From the NCBI GenBank assembly GCA_012932295.1, contig JAAONU010000001.1, positions 29,326,921 through 29,390,920 on the forward strand: a stretch of 64,000 nt of DNA, written 5' to 3'. Of this stretch, positions 1 to 11,699 are shown piece by piece; position 1 is the stretch's first letter; every line of letters begins with the position of its first letter. Origin of the DNA: Cyclina sinensis (taxonomy: Eukaryota > Mollusca > Bivalvia > Venerida > Veneridae). The notes below the pieces were generated by a model. That model was not told where the DNA came from and ran no database searches. It saw only the letters and a program-made list of their open reading frames with translations. The translations under genes and the position numbers were made by a program.

Positions 1-1549
1 AGAAAGCAAAACTTATATTCAAAGAGAACATTTCAGACTGAGAAATTCGTGAAAATTAGATACACAGCGCTCAAATTATAGAAAAAAATTAACAGTAAAT
101 TGAATGTGTTGATAGGATATATATCAATATATTCGGATTAAATTTAACAATGCCTCTACCAGTGATTAGAAAAATCACAAATAAATTTTGGGGAAAAAGT
201 AAGGAAATTGCAATCGTACTTGTATTCAAAATGGAAAAAAAAGACAATCGTATCTGAACGCTCTAAATAAACTCTGTGTGAACCTACGAGAAATAATACA
301 GGTACTGTTCAGCATATCTATTTTCCGGTATCTGGTGTTTGAACTATCTGTGGCAGTCTCAATTAACTATTAGACGAACAAATTATAGCAACACCTATCA
401 GACATTTGGTAAAAACTCTCCATTGCTACACAGTATTCTGTGTATTACTCCTGTTTCTCCAGAATACTAACCTAGTGAACACAAGAGGAAATGTAACTTT
501 CTAGACAAGTATTAGGTAGGGGTTTTGTATCCCCCCACCGCCCCCACTCAATCAAAATTATTCTATTGCCAATTTTAAGAACTGACCAAAAACTCCCGTC
601 ATAATATCATGCAATCATATCCCTTCTTTATCAAAGTGGTTAGGTTCAATTTACTAGAGTCTAATCATTAAAGTAAATTACCTCACAGTTCGAAGCAATA
701 TGGCTTGGAGTAAGGAACAACCCATATACAAGTAACGATAGAAATGGATGAAGGACGAATACAATAGGGTTTTATTATTTCACGTTCAAACATAAGTTTT
801 GTGCCGGAATTTCTATATTGAAACATAAACGCATAATAAATTTTTCGACCAGTATACTTTAAACAATAAGTTTTTACATATCGGTTCAGCTCTGAGATAC
901 CCCTCCCCCACCCCGATTCCCTACTCCCTCACTCTACCCACCCACCCATGAAGAACAAATTGTTTACTGCTGCTCATTTTGGCTAATATATCAACCACTG
1001 AGCGTTCAGTGTCGGTTGCCATTTAGACAGACGTGTTCATAGTTTGCGACACACATTTGCCATTGTAACTGAAAACAAACGGGCTGGCGAGGCTTGATAG
1101 TTTTCCGCCTTTGATGTCTTTGGTCAGTGTAACTTAGTTGATTATTGCACGGTACATTCGATGTGACATTCCCGGTGGAACTACTGTAATGAAGGAAAAA
1201 TTTCATGCAAATCACACATTGACGAAACAACACCTACAACAACACATACCTATAAACTATAGAGGCTTATCACAAGATGTAATAATAAATGCATTACCTC
1301 AGAAATATCCACGAAAATGTATTTCTATGACAGAAAGCAGCCAAGAAAATCACGTAGATTTCTACGCACGTGAAAAACAGATGTATGTATAAAAAAGCAC
1401 AGAGCATAGAGAGAGAAGGGCGTACTAATACAGGTTACACACCTAGATAAGTGACGTTACACCTATTGATCTAATCAATGGGTTATTCATATTATTCACG
1501 ATATATTCTCGTGAAAAAGAAATATTGCATGTAGTACCAGTAAATCTAC
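1..1549. other. Intergenic, AT-rich
   Basis: Only C-rich tracts at 530-550 and 901-948. The 84-codon plus frame at 1138 and the 75-codon minus frame at 1006 overlap each other and match nothing I know. Confidence 0.6.
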
Positions 1550-1612
1550 AGCGGCGGTGGGGGAAAAGGTGGGGGGGGGGGGGGGTCAAAGGGGAGGGGG
1601 CGAGGGGGGCAG
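1550..1612 (+). repeat. G-rich tract with a long G-run
   Basis: It contains an uninterrupted run of about 17 G near 1571-1586 plus further GGGG blocks, so it could form G-quadruplexes. C-rich tracts lie at 530-550 and 901-948. Confidence 0.7.
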
Positions 1613-1782
1613 TTCTGGCCCTGGTCCTAGCGAATAAAACAGATTTGAAAAAGTTTTGTTGTCTTTTAAACTACACAATGTACACGCATCTATAAAAAGA
1701 TTCAAAGTTGTCTATGCAAGGTCACAAAACTACAGATAGTTGAAAAATTACGCAGGAATCCACTTAGTTGATAGAGAAAACG

Positions 1783-1858
1783 CATTCGGAACACCGCGGG
1801 CGACTTCAATAAGTCTTTATACGAAGTTGTCGGAAAAGGCCGAGTTGTTACGACTGAA
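1783..1858 (+). mobile_element. 76-bp foldback MITE, copy 1
   Basis: The ends are imperfectly inverted (CATTCGGAACACC at left; the right end reversed reads TCGTAACAACTCGG). Inside, GACTTC pairs with GAAGTTGTC. An 8-bp direct duplication AGAAAACG flanks it (1775-1782 and 1859-1866). A second copy lies at 7395-7464. Confidence 0.75.
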
Positions 1859-1866
1859 AGAAAACG

Positions 1867-4800
1867 TTTGAAACATGAAGAAAAAAAATCGTCAAAACTA
1901 TAGCATAAGTTTTAAGGGCAATGCTAGCTAATAATTAACATCTTAAACTCCATACAGTTTTGGGATTTTTTTTACATTTTACCGTGCTTTCTTGCATAAC
2001 TATGACGATGTAAATACTTTGGTAACTAAATAATAACTTACACAGCCGGACAATAACCTTACTGAATAAAGCCAACAGAAGAAATTTATCGCGATTACAT
2101 AAATAAAAGCCGAAATCAAATGACATAGAAATAAATATTTTACGTTTTTAAAGTTAATTGTATGATGGTTTCATATAAAATTCAGTGACCAGGTTAAATA
2201 TAGACTGAAATAATAATAATAATAATAATAATGATCATGATGATTTATTTATTTATTTGACAGTAAATAATGATAAAAGTGAAAAACACCTTCAAAAGAT
2301 CTATGATATATTGAGCACTAAACGCTATGGAATCCTTGCAAAAGAAACAGATAAATTGGAAAATGTATGGTTTTATTAAATAGAGAAGTTTTGCCCAAAT
2401 TCAGTCCCATCAGACGTTCGTTCCTAGGAAGGACCAGTACTAGATCCTCACCATCTCTTAGAAATTGCCAGCTTTCTTACATGAACGGTAATGGAAGGTT
2501 GCGGGACTCGAACCCATGGCATTCCATCAACTTATAACATTCAAGTATTAAAGATTTTTTTATCATGAAATTAGCCTTAATTCTGTCCGATAACACCTAC
2601 CTGAAAGTTTAAGATGTTATCACGATACTGACCTTATAACAGCTTTGAGCAACGACTCAGCTTGGACTTGAAGGCGGACTACTTTGTCAGTGCTGTCTGA
2701 TTAGTCTGAATTTCACCAAAAAGAAAACAACTAAAAAAAACAAAAAAGAAAAAAAAAACAAACAAAAAATCCAAAAAAAACCCTAGCAAACTATTAATTT
2801 TGGTCTTTGCACTTAACATATGACAGCATATTTTCAGCCCTTACTCACATGTATGGTCAAAGGACTCAGGTGCATCAATATTAAAAACAGTAGGGAATAA
2901 ATTCATGAACACACAAAAGGAACTAACCTGTCTTCGTAGCGGAAAATTTTGTTTACCTTTCCGACTTTCACATTAATTCCTGCTTTAACTCATCTTTTAA
3001 TTTGTTTTTTTTTTCGATTTGCTTGGTTCCAGATGGACTTTATACACTAAGTACATCAATTATCATCTTATTTTCAGAAAAGAGAAAAAAAACATCAATG
3101 ACTGAATCCAGCATATACTTATATGTTGAAATATGTGTTTTGTTTGTAATTTGTTATCACGATAGAATCCACAACGATATTTATATTTGTAACTGACAGT
3201 TCGAATTAACATTAAATCGGATTTCCAAACCGGAACTACCCAATACCAAAGTACAGCGAGATAACTCTTTATATAAGTCAGTTCCCATTCAAAAAGATCA
3301 ACAGTGATGTTTTAACCAAATACAAAAAATGATTTTTTTTGTTCTGCCATTTTAGGAAACCAACTATTGTAGTGTAAGAAACCTGTGGCTAGCTCCCCCT
3401 TGGTTATTTAAGGCATTTTTTAAAAAATTCATATTGATTTTTCAAACTCTCATTTTGCACCAGTTATAGATTTGTGCGTGCATTACATGATCTTCTTTCG
3501 ATGAAAGCTTCCTAGGTTTCTGTCAAGTACTCACATCAACAGTCACATTTTGAAAATGCAAAACTAAGTAGAAGGTACGTTTTGATCTGAACTGAACAGG
3601 AAGTGCAAGACAAAAGTAAAATGTATATGAACAATTAAAAGGTGTCCAATACACCAGATATTTTTCAATCATTTGACTTCTAGCTGAAATGTACAAGAAC
3701 AAAAAAAGTTTAACGAACAAAAAAAAAATAGAGAGAGAAAATTTACATACTTTGTTTAACTGGTATAAAAATTCCGAGAGATAATATTTTTTAAGTATGC
3801 AAACGAACTGTATGATTGTACAGTTTACATGTCTCACTTGCGGTATATAAAGACAATAAAGTGAAAGTGTAATATATTTTTAACCATGAATGGCTATTTG
3901 AAAATTTTAACAATTGTAGCATTGACTGATATTTCGATAATTGTTTATTTCATTATTTGTGTTATTGTTAAAAGTAATACACTTCAAGGTCGGGTTGATT
4001 TCTTGTATATTAAGTTACATGTACATTGATTAAGAAAACAAAACTTTACACCCTGCTGATCGCTGAGGTTAATTGTAAAATCGTGACTTCATGACACACA
4101 AGGCTTGGCTGAAGCAGACCAAGTCTTCGAATTTTAAATTTTGAACAAATTCTTTCGAGCTTTATGAAGAAAAGTGTATAGTAAGCTTTATTTTTGAAAA
4201 AATGGTTTAATTTTCAAAATAAATATACATAGATCATAGTGGAAACCAGAAATAAAATGAAAGAAGTTGAACTAGGTCTACCATGATATTTGTGATTTTG
4301 ATGTAGTTTTTGTTAAAGTTTCGCCTATAATACTATATGTGTTCGTTGATCCCATCTATGCAATCTATTTATAGAAATAAGGATTTTCTATCATCTACTG
4401 TTGTATGACTGGTTATGGATATAATTTCAGAAATATTAGGCAACTGCTTCAGATATTATTACCACAGGTGCTAGGTCAGGCTGGTTTTGTCACTAGATTT
4501 TCTTTTCTTTCTTTTTTTAAAGTAATAATTACTAAAGTGATTTAGTTACCTGTTCATTCCTGAAAAGAAAACAAGTTAATTCAGGGCTGGAAAAAAAGTT
4601 GAAACATCTATTTAGTAGTAGAAAATATTATTACTTTATTAACAAGCTCGTTGGTTGCCAGACAACAAGGATTGATGCTCTGTCCCAAACACCTCTGCAG
4701 TAATTTTATTCTGCAATTACTCCTAGCCTGTTGTGAGAAGATATATCTACAGAAGATGCTATCTGATTTCACAGACCAGAAAAAAGCGAAATCCTTGAGA

Positions 4801-6317
4801 GAGTCGGATAGATGTCATCTTCAGGTTTTTCAGCATAGTTTATATAATGGGCAATGTGCAGGCCAGATATAATTTGAAAATACAGGTAAGTATCTCAGGG
4901 CCATAGTCCTATTTATGAGCCGTTCATATGGCACGCCGAACCTACAGAAACTCAATATTTATTTATTGCGCACATTAATTGAATTCTGGAGCGAGAGGTA
5001 AAAATGTTGTAATTTTTTAGATTTTTTTTTTTTAGATTTGTTGTTCTAAACGTTTGGCACTCATTTCCATTTGGTATTATAAGTGCCAACGAGGATTTGC
5101 GAGAGAAATTACCCATCTGATGTGTGTATATATATCCTAAAACATTTTAAATTGAAATGGATACATGGACTACTCAGGACCGTTTATGTGTCATTTATTT
5201 AATTCATCAGCATTTATATAGCGAAAAAGGTATACACTATTCTGAGGGTGTGTACACACTCCATGTTATAAACATGACATATATAGTCGCAGTCACAGTG
5301 AAAAGTTTAGTAATAAAATTTACCAAATAATGAGTCTTGGCTTGAAGTCTTCCTCATACAGACAATTTCTTTCATAGAACTTTAAACTTTTGTATTTTGA
5401 CATCGATTGTGAAACAATATTTTTCTTATTATATTCACTATTATCGATCATTACTTCATAGACTTCTCGTATTTATAAAAAGAGTAATGTGGAAGTCATG
5501 AGTTTAACTCTCAAAGAGGCGGTCGAAAGATGGAAAGTTGAAGAAATGGATTTCAGGACCTCTCAGGACTTGTATCTGTATAGTTTATTTTTCGTTTAAT
5601 CCTATCAATTTCAGGGCGCTCAGGCGTCTCAGGACTTGTATCTGTATTTTTTATTCTTCGTTTAACCCTATCATAAACTGTTGATAACCAATTGTTTGTT
5701 CAGATTTTATTTGTCATTGATACTGGTTTCCCCGTGGTCAAGAACTAGTCTTTTCTTTTGATTATCACTCACCAATCTTTAAATTGCCTTTTAGTTAAAT
5801 CAATGGTATTTCAATTGCATGTTATTTTTGTTAACCTAGAAAACTACTGAAACTTCAATAAGTTAACTTGTCATCACCGTTACTAATATATAATGAAATG
5901 TCCCATATACGCCCCGGACTATTTTCATTTCAAAAGAGAGTTGTTAAGTAACCTTCGTTTTCGAACACATTCTTTTATACAAGGTTGTTAGTTATAGCAT
6001 ATTAGTTACTTTCAGACTGTTTTTAAAAACAATCTTCTGAAATATTCTTATAATTGGCGGGAAAATTTACAAAAATTAACCGAAAACAAGATAGACAAAC
6101 AAAAAAAGGAAAAAGAGAAGAAGAAGAAAACTTAGGGGCATCGTGAAAGTACCCTCGAATTTTTGTACAAAACCTATTCGTTTCATAACTGCTTTGCTAA
6201 AACTGTGCTTTTTTATTATTAAACCACTTAATTAATTTTGAAAAAAAAAGCTATTTTCAACCTAGTGGTGTTTGAGGTCTTCTTTCTAAATTTACATTTG
6301 TTATTCTAATAAAAGCA
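1867..6317. other. Intergenic, AT-rich
   Basis: Holds an (AAT)n microsatellite at about 2212-2232, the SINE scrap near 2500 and A-rich runs near 2730-2785. Frames here (64-104 codons) show no recognisable motif, and I see no gene. Confidence 0.6.
2440..2535 (-). mobile_element. Possible tRNA-SINE fragment (box B only)
   Basis: On the minus strand 2515-2501 reads GGGTTCGAGTCCCGC, a good box B. No matching box A can be placed at the proper distance, so this is either a truncated SINE or chance. Confidence 0.35.
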
Positions 6318-6610
6318 ATGGAAGAGAAAATCCGCATACTAGCACTTCAGCCACACACGACTCAAGCTCTAAAGCTTTTAGACAAAGTCGTGTTTGGCCT
6401 ACTTAATTCGTACCTACAATCGTGGTTTGTTCTGGGTACTTTCTAGGGAATGTTCTACATTAAATAGATAAAACGTCATTTCCGGGTTTGTTTCGAAAGG
6501 CCTGGGATAATGCTGTGACTGGTGCTTACAAACGATGTGTATTAAGAGCCTGTGGACTGTATCTATTGGAAAGAACCCTCATCCAAAGTAAGGTCTTTCC
6601 TCGGGACTAG
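6318..6610 (+). pseudogene. Decayed DDE_1 (pogo/Tigger-like) transposase fragment
   Basis: From the ATG at 6318 the frame reads IRILALQPHTTQALKLLDK then VVFGLLNSYLQ. This matches the conserved transposase block LPPHTTHxLQPLDxxVFGPLK that precedes the last catalytic acidic residue region of pogo/Tigger and jerky-like DDE_1 proteins. It stops at a TAG near 6445. A second frame from 6491 reads FRKAWDNAVTG and then VLRACGLYLLERTLIQSKVF, matching the C-terminal FR.AW...FRATGIYP.N...I segment, and ends at TAG 6608-6610. No upstream catalytic D residues, DNA-binding domain or inverted repeats were found, so this is a 3' relic. Family recognition is from remembered motifs. Confidence 0.7.
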
Positions 6611-7129
6611 TAATGCAAGTGATAAAATAGTACAGCAACAAAAAGCTCATTGTGCTAAATCAGTCGGTTCATCTGTGTGAATCTAGCAAATACATATATG
6701 CATTCGAGTTCAAAAGACAATGATTCAGTGAGGGCGTCCGTCTCGACTGCAGTGTTTGACATATTAGCTGAAAGACAATGTATTGTCAAAAGGCATTTTG
6801 GTTGTATCTCGTCTGTCAGGGTCCAGTCCATCGATAGCTCATGTAGTTTCTGGTATAATGCTGATCCATATCCAATCGAATCAATCAGGGACACAGCATT
6901 GACTTCTTACAAGAAAAAAATATTATAAATTAGAAACTTAGGATTGAGGTCATGACAGTCGCAAAGAAAAAAAAAGCTAAACTGACTGTGACAAAAATCA
7001 AAGGAACAGAAATGTATTAAAATTGAAAACTGCTAAAAATATATTTCAGCATTTCAGTGTTATTTTTTTCTGAAAAAAAATCAAATTCGACTGCCATGCT
7101 TTGTTTTTTTCCTTCAGTATGAGAAAATA
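6611..7129. other. No gene seen; paired frames on both strands
   Basis: 6655-6928 is open on both strands (79 and 83 codons). The minus reading (SLIDSIGYGSALYQKLHEL) looks protein-like and may be debris of another transposon, but I cannot name it. Confidence 0.4.
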
Positions 7130-8290
7130 GCCACACAGTCACTCTTTTTATAAGACGTCCCGAGAGCCTGCATTGAAGTAGATTGTGAAGTGACGACTCC
7201 AGAAACAAGGTAAGTAACTAGTACTTATTCTCTCTGTGCTCTTTACCGAGTAGGTTGGCTTGAACATGTTTTGTGTGTTTTAAAAGTAAATCTTCTTTCT
7301 GAGGATCATTTGTTATACACGAATTCATATATTACCTCTTTGCATGTGACAAACCGAGAGGCTGCCTGGAATGGGTTGGTGAATTGTGAACTCCATTCGG
7401 AACACCTCGGGCGACTTCAGTAAGTATACGAAGTTGTCGGAAAAGGCCGAGTTGTTACGATTGGTGTGAACTCCTGAAGAAAGGTATATAACTGTAGTAC
7501 TTACAGTTGTTTTTTCTTCAAGGTGGTCTGATTTGAGTTCTGTTTCTCTACGTAAATCTTATTTCAGCAAGCATTTCAATAATTTGGATGTGAACTTGTT
7601 ACATATTAAATCTCAATGCTGTTAATTTACCTAGTCGAACCAAGCAGAGGTAGCAGTATCGAGACAAAACAAATGTTTCAATTTTGCTTTACTTGAAATT
7701 TTGACTGATTTTATACATTTTCTATTTTCATATCATATCCCAAGGGTCTGCATGGAAGTGGTTTGTAACTAGTACATGTTCACTCTCCTCTCTTTAAGTA
7801 AATCTTCTTTCTTCAAGGTCATTTGTTATGCATTAATTCATATAGTTTCTCTTCCATGTGACATACTGAAAGACTGTCTAAAAGTGTCAATCTGTACAGT
7901 ATTTTTTCAAGCTAGCCTAATCCGAGTTCTGTTTCACTAAGTTATTCTTATTTTAGTATGAATTTTACTGATTTTAATCTCTCATTTGTTACATATTAAA
8001 ATTTACCCACTCGAACAAAAGCAGAGGTTGGAACATCTGATACGAACACATCTTATTAGCAGATTTAAGAAAAAAGGTAAATGTTTCTTTATTTGTCGCC
8101 TTTGCAATTTTGGCATATATTGTCATATTATCACTTTCATATGACGTCCCGAGACTCTGCATGGAAGTGGTCATCTCAGCCAAACTGAGTTTCCCAAAGC
8201 AGATACTGAAGACGTCCCGAGACTCTGCATGGAAGTGGTCATCTCAGCCAAACTGAGTTTCCCAAAGCAGATACTGAAGAACTGTTTGCT
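7130..8290 (+). repeat. Exon-like module repeats in + orientation
   Basis: Related units begin near 7155, 7347, 7736, 7860, 8143 and 8211. They carry CCCGAGAGCCTGCATTGAAG-type openings and, in two cases, ends GACTCCAGAAACAAG|GTAAGT (7205) and AACTCCTGAAGAAAG|GTATAT (7483). These resemble the minus-strand modules at 16.9-22.8 kb (CCTGAGAGTCTTGAAG ... GGACTCCTGAAACAAGG). The last two units are a 68-bp perfect tandem duplication (8143-8210, 8211-8278). Frames are not conserved here. Confidence 0.5.
7395..7464 (+). mobile_element. 70-bp foldback MITE, copy 2, inside a module repeat
   Basis: Near-identical to the copy at 1783-1858, lacking a 6-bp CTTTAT segment. It is flanked by TGTGAACTCC at 7385-7394 and 7465-7474. 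The right end reversed (CCAATCGTAACAACTCGG) matches the left end (CCATTCGGAACACCTCGG) at 15 of 18 positions. It interrupts one unit of the exon-like module family. Confidence 0.8.
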
Positions 8291-9179
8291 TGCAACAACT
8301 AACTCTATATTTGTGTGCTAAGATGTACATTTGTATTCAAATAGAGAAACAGCTGAAGTCATAAATGACATTTTGAGTATTTAATTCTAAAACGGCATTG
8401 TGTAGTGACAGTACGCAAGATAAATGTTTGAACAAAAAAGAAGTAATAACTGGTTAAAATTTTGTAGGATTGAGGCAAAAAGCGAACTTAAGTATAGTTT
8501 TGGAAGTTTAGCTTTGCTATCAAGAATTGATAGTTATTAATAATAATAATATTAATTGTCCTGTAATCAGCTGACAGTTCCAAATATTTAAGAATCGCAA
8601 TATCAAAATATCTCAGCTGGTCAAAACAAATAAAGAACATCACCTAAAAAGCAAATAACTCAAGATTTATTATAAAAGAAATATTTAAACGGATTATTAT
8701 TGTAGTGTAAACCAGATGCTTTCAGACCTGCGCTGGAAAACTCTTGAATAAGAAGAGTCTATAACTCAGTTATACTCTTGTACAAGATCCAACTTGTTGT
8801 TCATAACCACATGTTAACAACTCGAAATAAGAATTTCCTCATACCCCTGTTTCGTATGTGGTATCATTCAAACTCTTTCTTCCCAAGGAATAGTCTCACA
8901 GGTTATGACCTATTGAGTCCCAGCCTCAGTATTTAAGTAGAGGTTGGAGACAATTAATTCTAGTCCTTCAAAATTATGGTTTTATTTCTTAACTTGACTG
9001 GCACCCTACCTTCTTTTATCTTTAAAATTATATCTTTAACTAGTGTACTTATTATTCTTTTTTTCACTCGTGCCTCCAAGTCATGATAAACATTGATTGT
9101 TCAGGAGTAATATGAAAAAAGTAGAAAACTTTAAAAGTCTTCTTGTCTACAACCACTCAGCACAGAGCTTTAAGATTCA
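8291..9179. other. Intergenic, no feature seen
   Basis: AT-rich with a short TAATAA run near 8536. Nothing else supported. Confidence 0.6.
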
Positions 9180-9665
9180 GTATGTAGCATCTTCTAGTGA
9201 ACCAGTTGTTTTTTTCCCTGGGGTCAAAATTGACCCCACCGAAGAGGTCACTTGATTTAAATAAACTTATATAGGAAAAGCTTTTATAAAATCTCATTTG
9301 GTGTGTAACATTGCAAGTTGACGTCAACCAAAATTGTTCAAATTATTTTCCTGGGGTTAACGTTGGCCCCGCCCCCGGGGTTCAAAGATATTTGCAAGAC
9401 CTAAAAGATTGTATTTTAGATCGTTGATACGAGTTAAATATAAATTTTTGAAAATCTTGTCAGGAACCATATAAACGCTAACCCTTAGATATTTGGTGTT
9501 TAGCTTTGTATGGCTGACCTCTACAAAGATTGTCAAAAATATTTCCCTGCATGGGGGCCACTTGGTTGACACTGCATTATATAGGAAACAACTTGGATCA
9601 GAGCCTTAAGATTTGGTATGTAGCATTGTAATTTGTTTTGCTCAACACTAGGTTTCCTTCTCTTC
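9180..9665 (+). repeat. Diverged core-repeat remnant of the 'GGGGTCAA' family
   Basis: Two degraded units carry CCTGGGGTCAAAATTGACCCC (about 9219) and CCTGGGGTTAACGTTGGCCCC (about 9350), each followed by 'TATATAGGAAA' and 'AGATTTGGTATGTAGCAT'-like blocks. The wording matches the 49.0-kb and 60.2-kb remnants. Short frames here are not genes. Confidence 0.5.
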
Positions 9666-11699
9666 TCTTAAAATTTGCAAGAAGTCATGTCTAATGAATG
9701 CTTTCCAAGACTTCACAAAAGAATGAATACAGATATGAAACATACTAGTACATTTTAAACTTCTATGGGTAATCCTTGTATGGCTATATATCAAGGCAAG
9801 TAGTGAAGTATGGAACTTTCAAAAGCCAAATTTAATGAACCTATTGGCAGGATACAATTCTTGCTGACAGACATAAGGGCAAACTTACAGAAGTGCAATT
9901 TAAAAGACTTCTCATTGTCAGCAAATGATCTGAATGAAGTATACTATTAGGTTCAAAGTGAAACTTTTCTTCTGACCTTATATAAAGCGAGAAACCACGT
10001 TTTCCTAAATATTTAGTGACCTTAATGTTTTTGTCAAGACGTTTCTAAATGCAAGTGGCAATATAAACTGGTCTAGTAGGCATCATTGTCATATCCAGTT
10101 TAATGCATCATGTGGCTAGCTATTTCTAGTTAGATCAGTTATTCTGGCATTTACCCTGAAACTGCAGTAGTTTACATCAAAGTTCCCTAGTTCAGGTTGT
10201 ACTCAGTTCAAATTAATTAGAATTTTGTGTAAGTTTTTCATATATCATTTTAACCACCACAAAATCAGAATATATTTTACAATTTCAGTATATTTCTGCA
10301 GGATATTTCAGGAAGAAAAAACAGACCATGCTCAAATTTTACTTAACAGTTTATTCTTCAAACACAAATATACAACAGTTATTATAGTGCAACTTAATAT
10401 TCAACTTGTAATCGCAAAATACAAAGTTCAATTATTGTGATAGTATACATAAAATCCATTTTCCTTTACTTAAAAATGCGGTCGGCTTCGCCCAGGAAAA
10501 ACCAGAGATTACCCTGGAAACCTGTTCCCGTTTGTCAGATGTGTGCCATACCGCGGAGTGTCGGGACTCACTCTTACAGATTTAAATTTGTGAAATCAAT
10601 TAAAACTCAATTAATCATAAAATCATGAAATGTTGAAACTGATACATATTATACAAACAAAAATTAAATGATAATACCATACATGATTGCAACTCTCCAT
10701 GCTATACATAGGAATTTAACACAGTTTTACAGTCACTGTTAATATGTGCACTTCATAAATAAACTATTCCTAAACAAGACACTGTTAATGTTCCTTCCTT
10801 TAGCCTCACTAATTGTCTCCTGAATATACAATCACAACTGTAACAATTGCTGAAAGCTCTGACTTATTCCACATGCATTTTCTTGCATATAGTCACTATA
10901 TAATGCCATAAATGCATTTCAGTCAGTATTGTACATTGACTGCATCGTGGAGCAAGTAGAAGTGTCACTATAAATCCCACAGGAGCATCTTTTGGCGTAG
11001 ATGAATCACTGAAATGATATAGATGCAAGTTAAAGCAATTGCAAGAATGATTATGCAGAAGAGATTATATCTTACATCTTTGTTTATGCTTGCTTTAGCT
11101 TTGAACAAAATGTAATGGTTAGTTTTGCAATTTATCATTGGTGTTCTGTATTGAAATTTTCTGGTTTTGGACTGTTCTGGACCAACACCCTTAGAAGATA
11201 GAGATCTAGTTCAAATCCTTCCCAGGAGAAACTATTTTTTAAACTACTTCCTGATATATCTCAAACTGTTAAGGACTTAACACCAGCTAAAATAACTAAA
11301 TGAAATGATATTTCCAAAAGTTCTTTGAACCTTGAAAAATGTCTAAAAACGGTTTTTATGTAGTACCTGGTTCGTATTTTTCTTTGGTTTGAAAGTTCAG
11401 TTCAGTGTTTTGTCCTGAGAAGAGTATTTCTTCAGCAGATGAGATGTACAACGCCCTTACACATCTGAAATATAGACTGCAATATTACTTTTGGCATTTC
11501 ACCAATAAGCCTTAATGACATACATCAGAGATACACGCCGAATTTAAAATGCTTCTTTTTACATTTTAACCCATTAAATAGATAAGGTACCTATCAAATT
11601 GTTTTCCGCCACGAGAAATTGTGAAAAAAAACTGTGTATAAAGTATTCTGTGTATAGAATATGTTGAAAAATATATTTCAAATCAAATAAATTACTTCA
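9666..11699. other. Intergenic with one GC-rich island
   Basis: 10478-10575 (GCGGTCGGCTTCGCCCAGG onward) is much more GC-rich than its surroundings. It may be an exon or part of a mobile element; no motif recognised. The rest is AT-rich. Confidence 0.45.
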
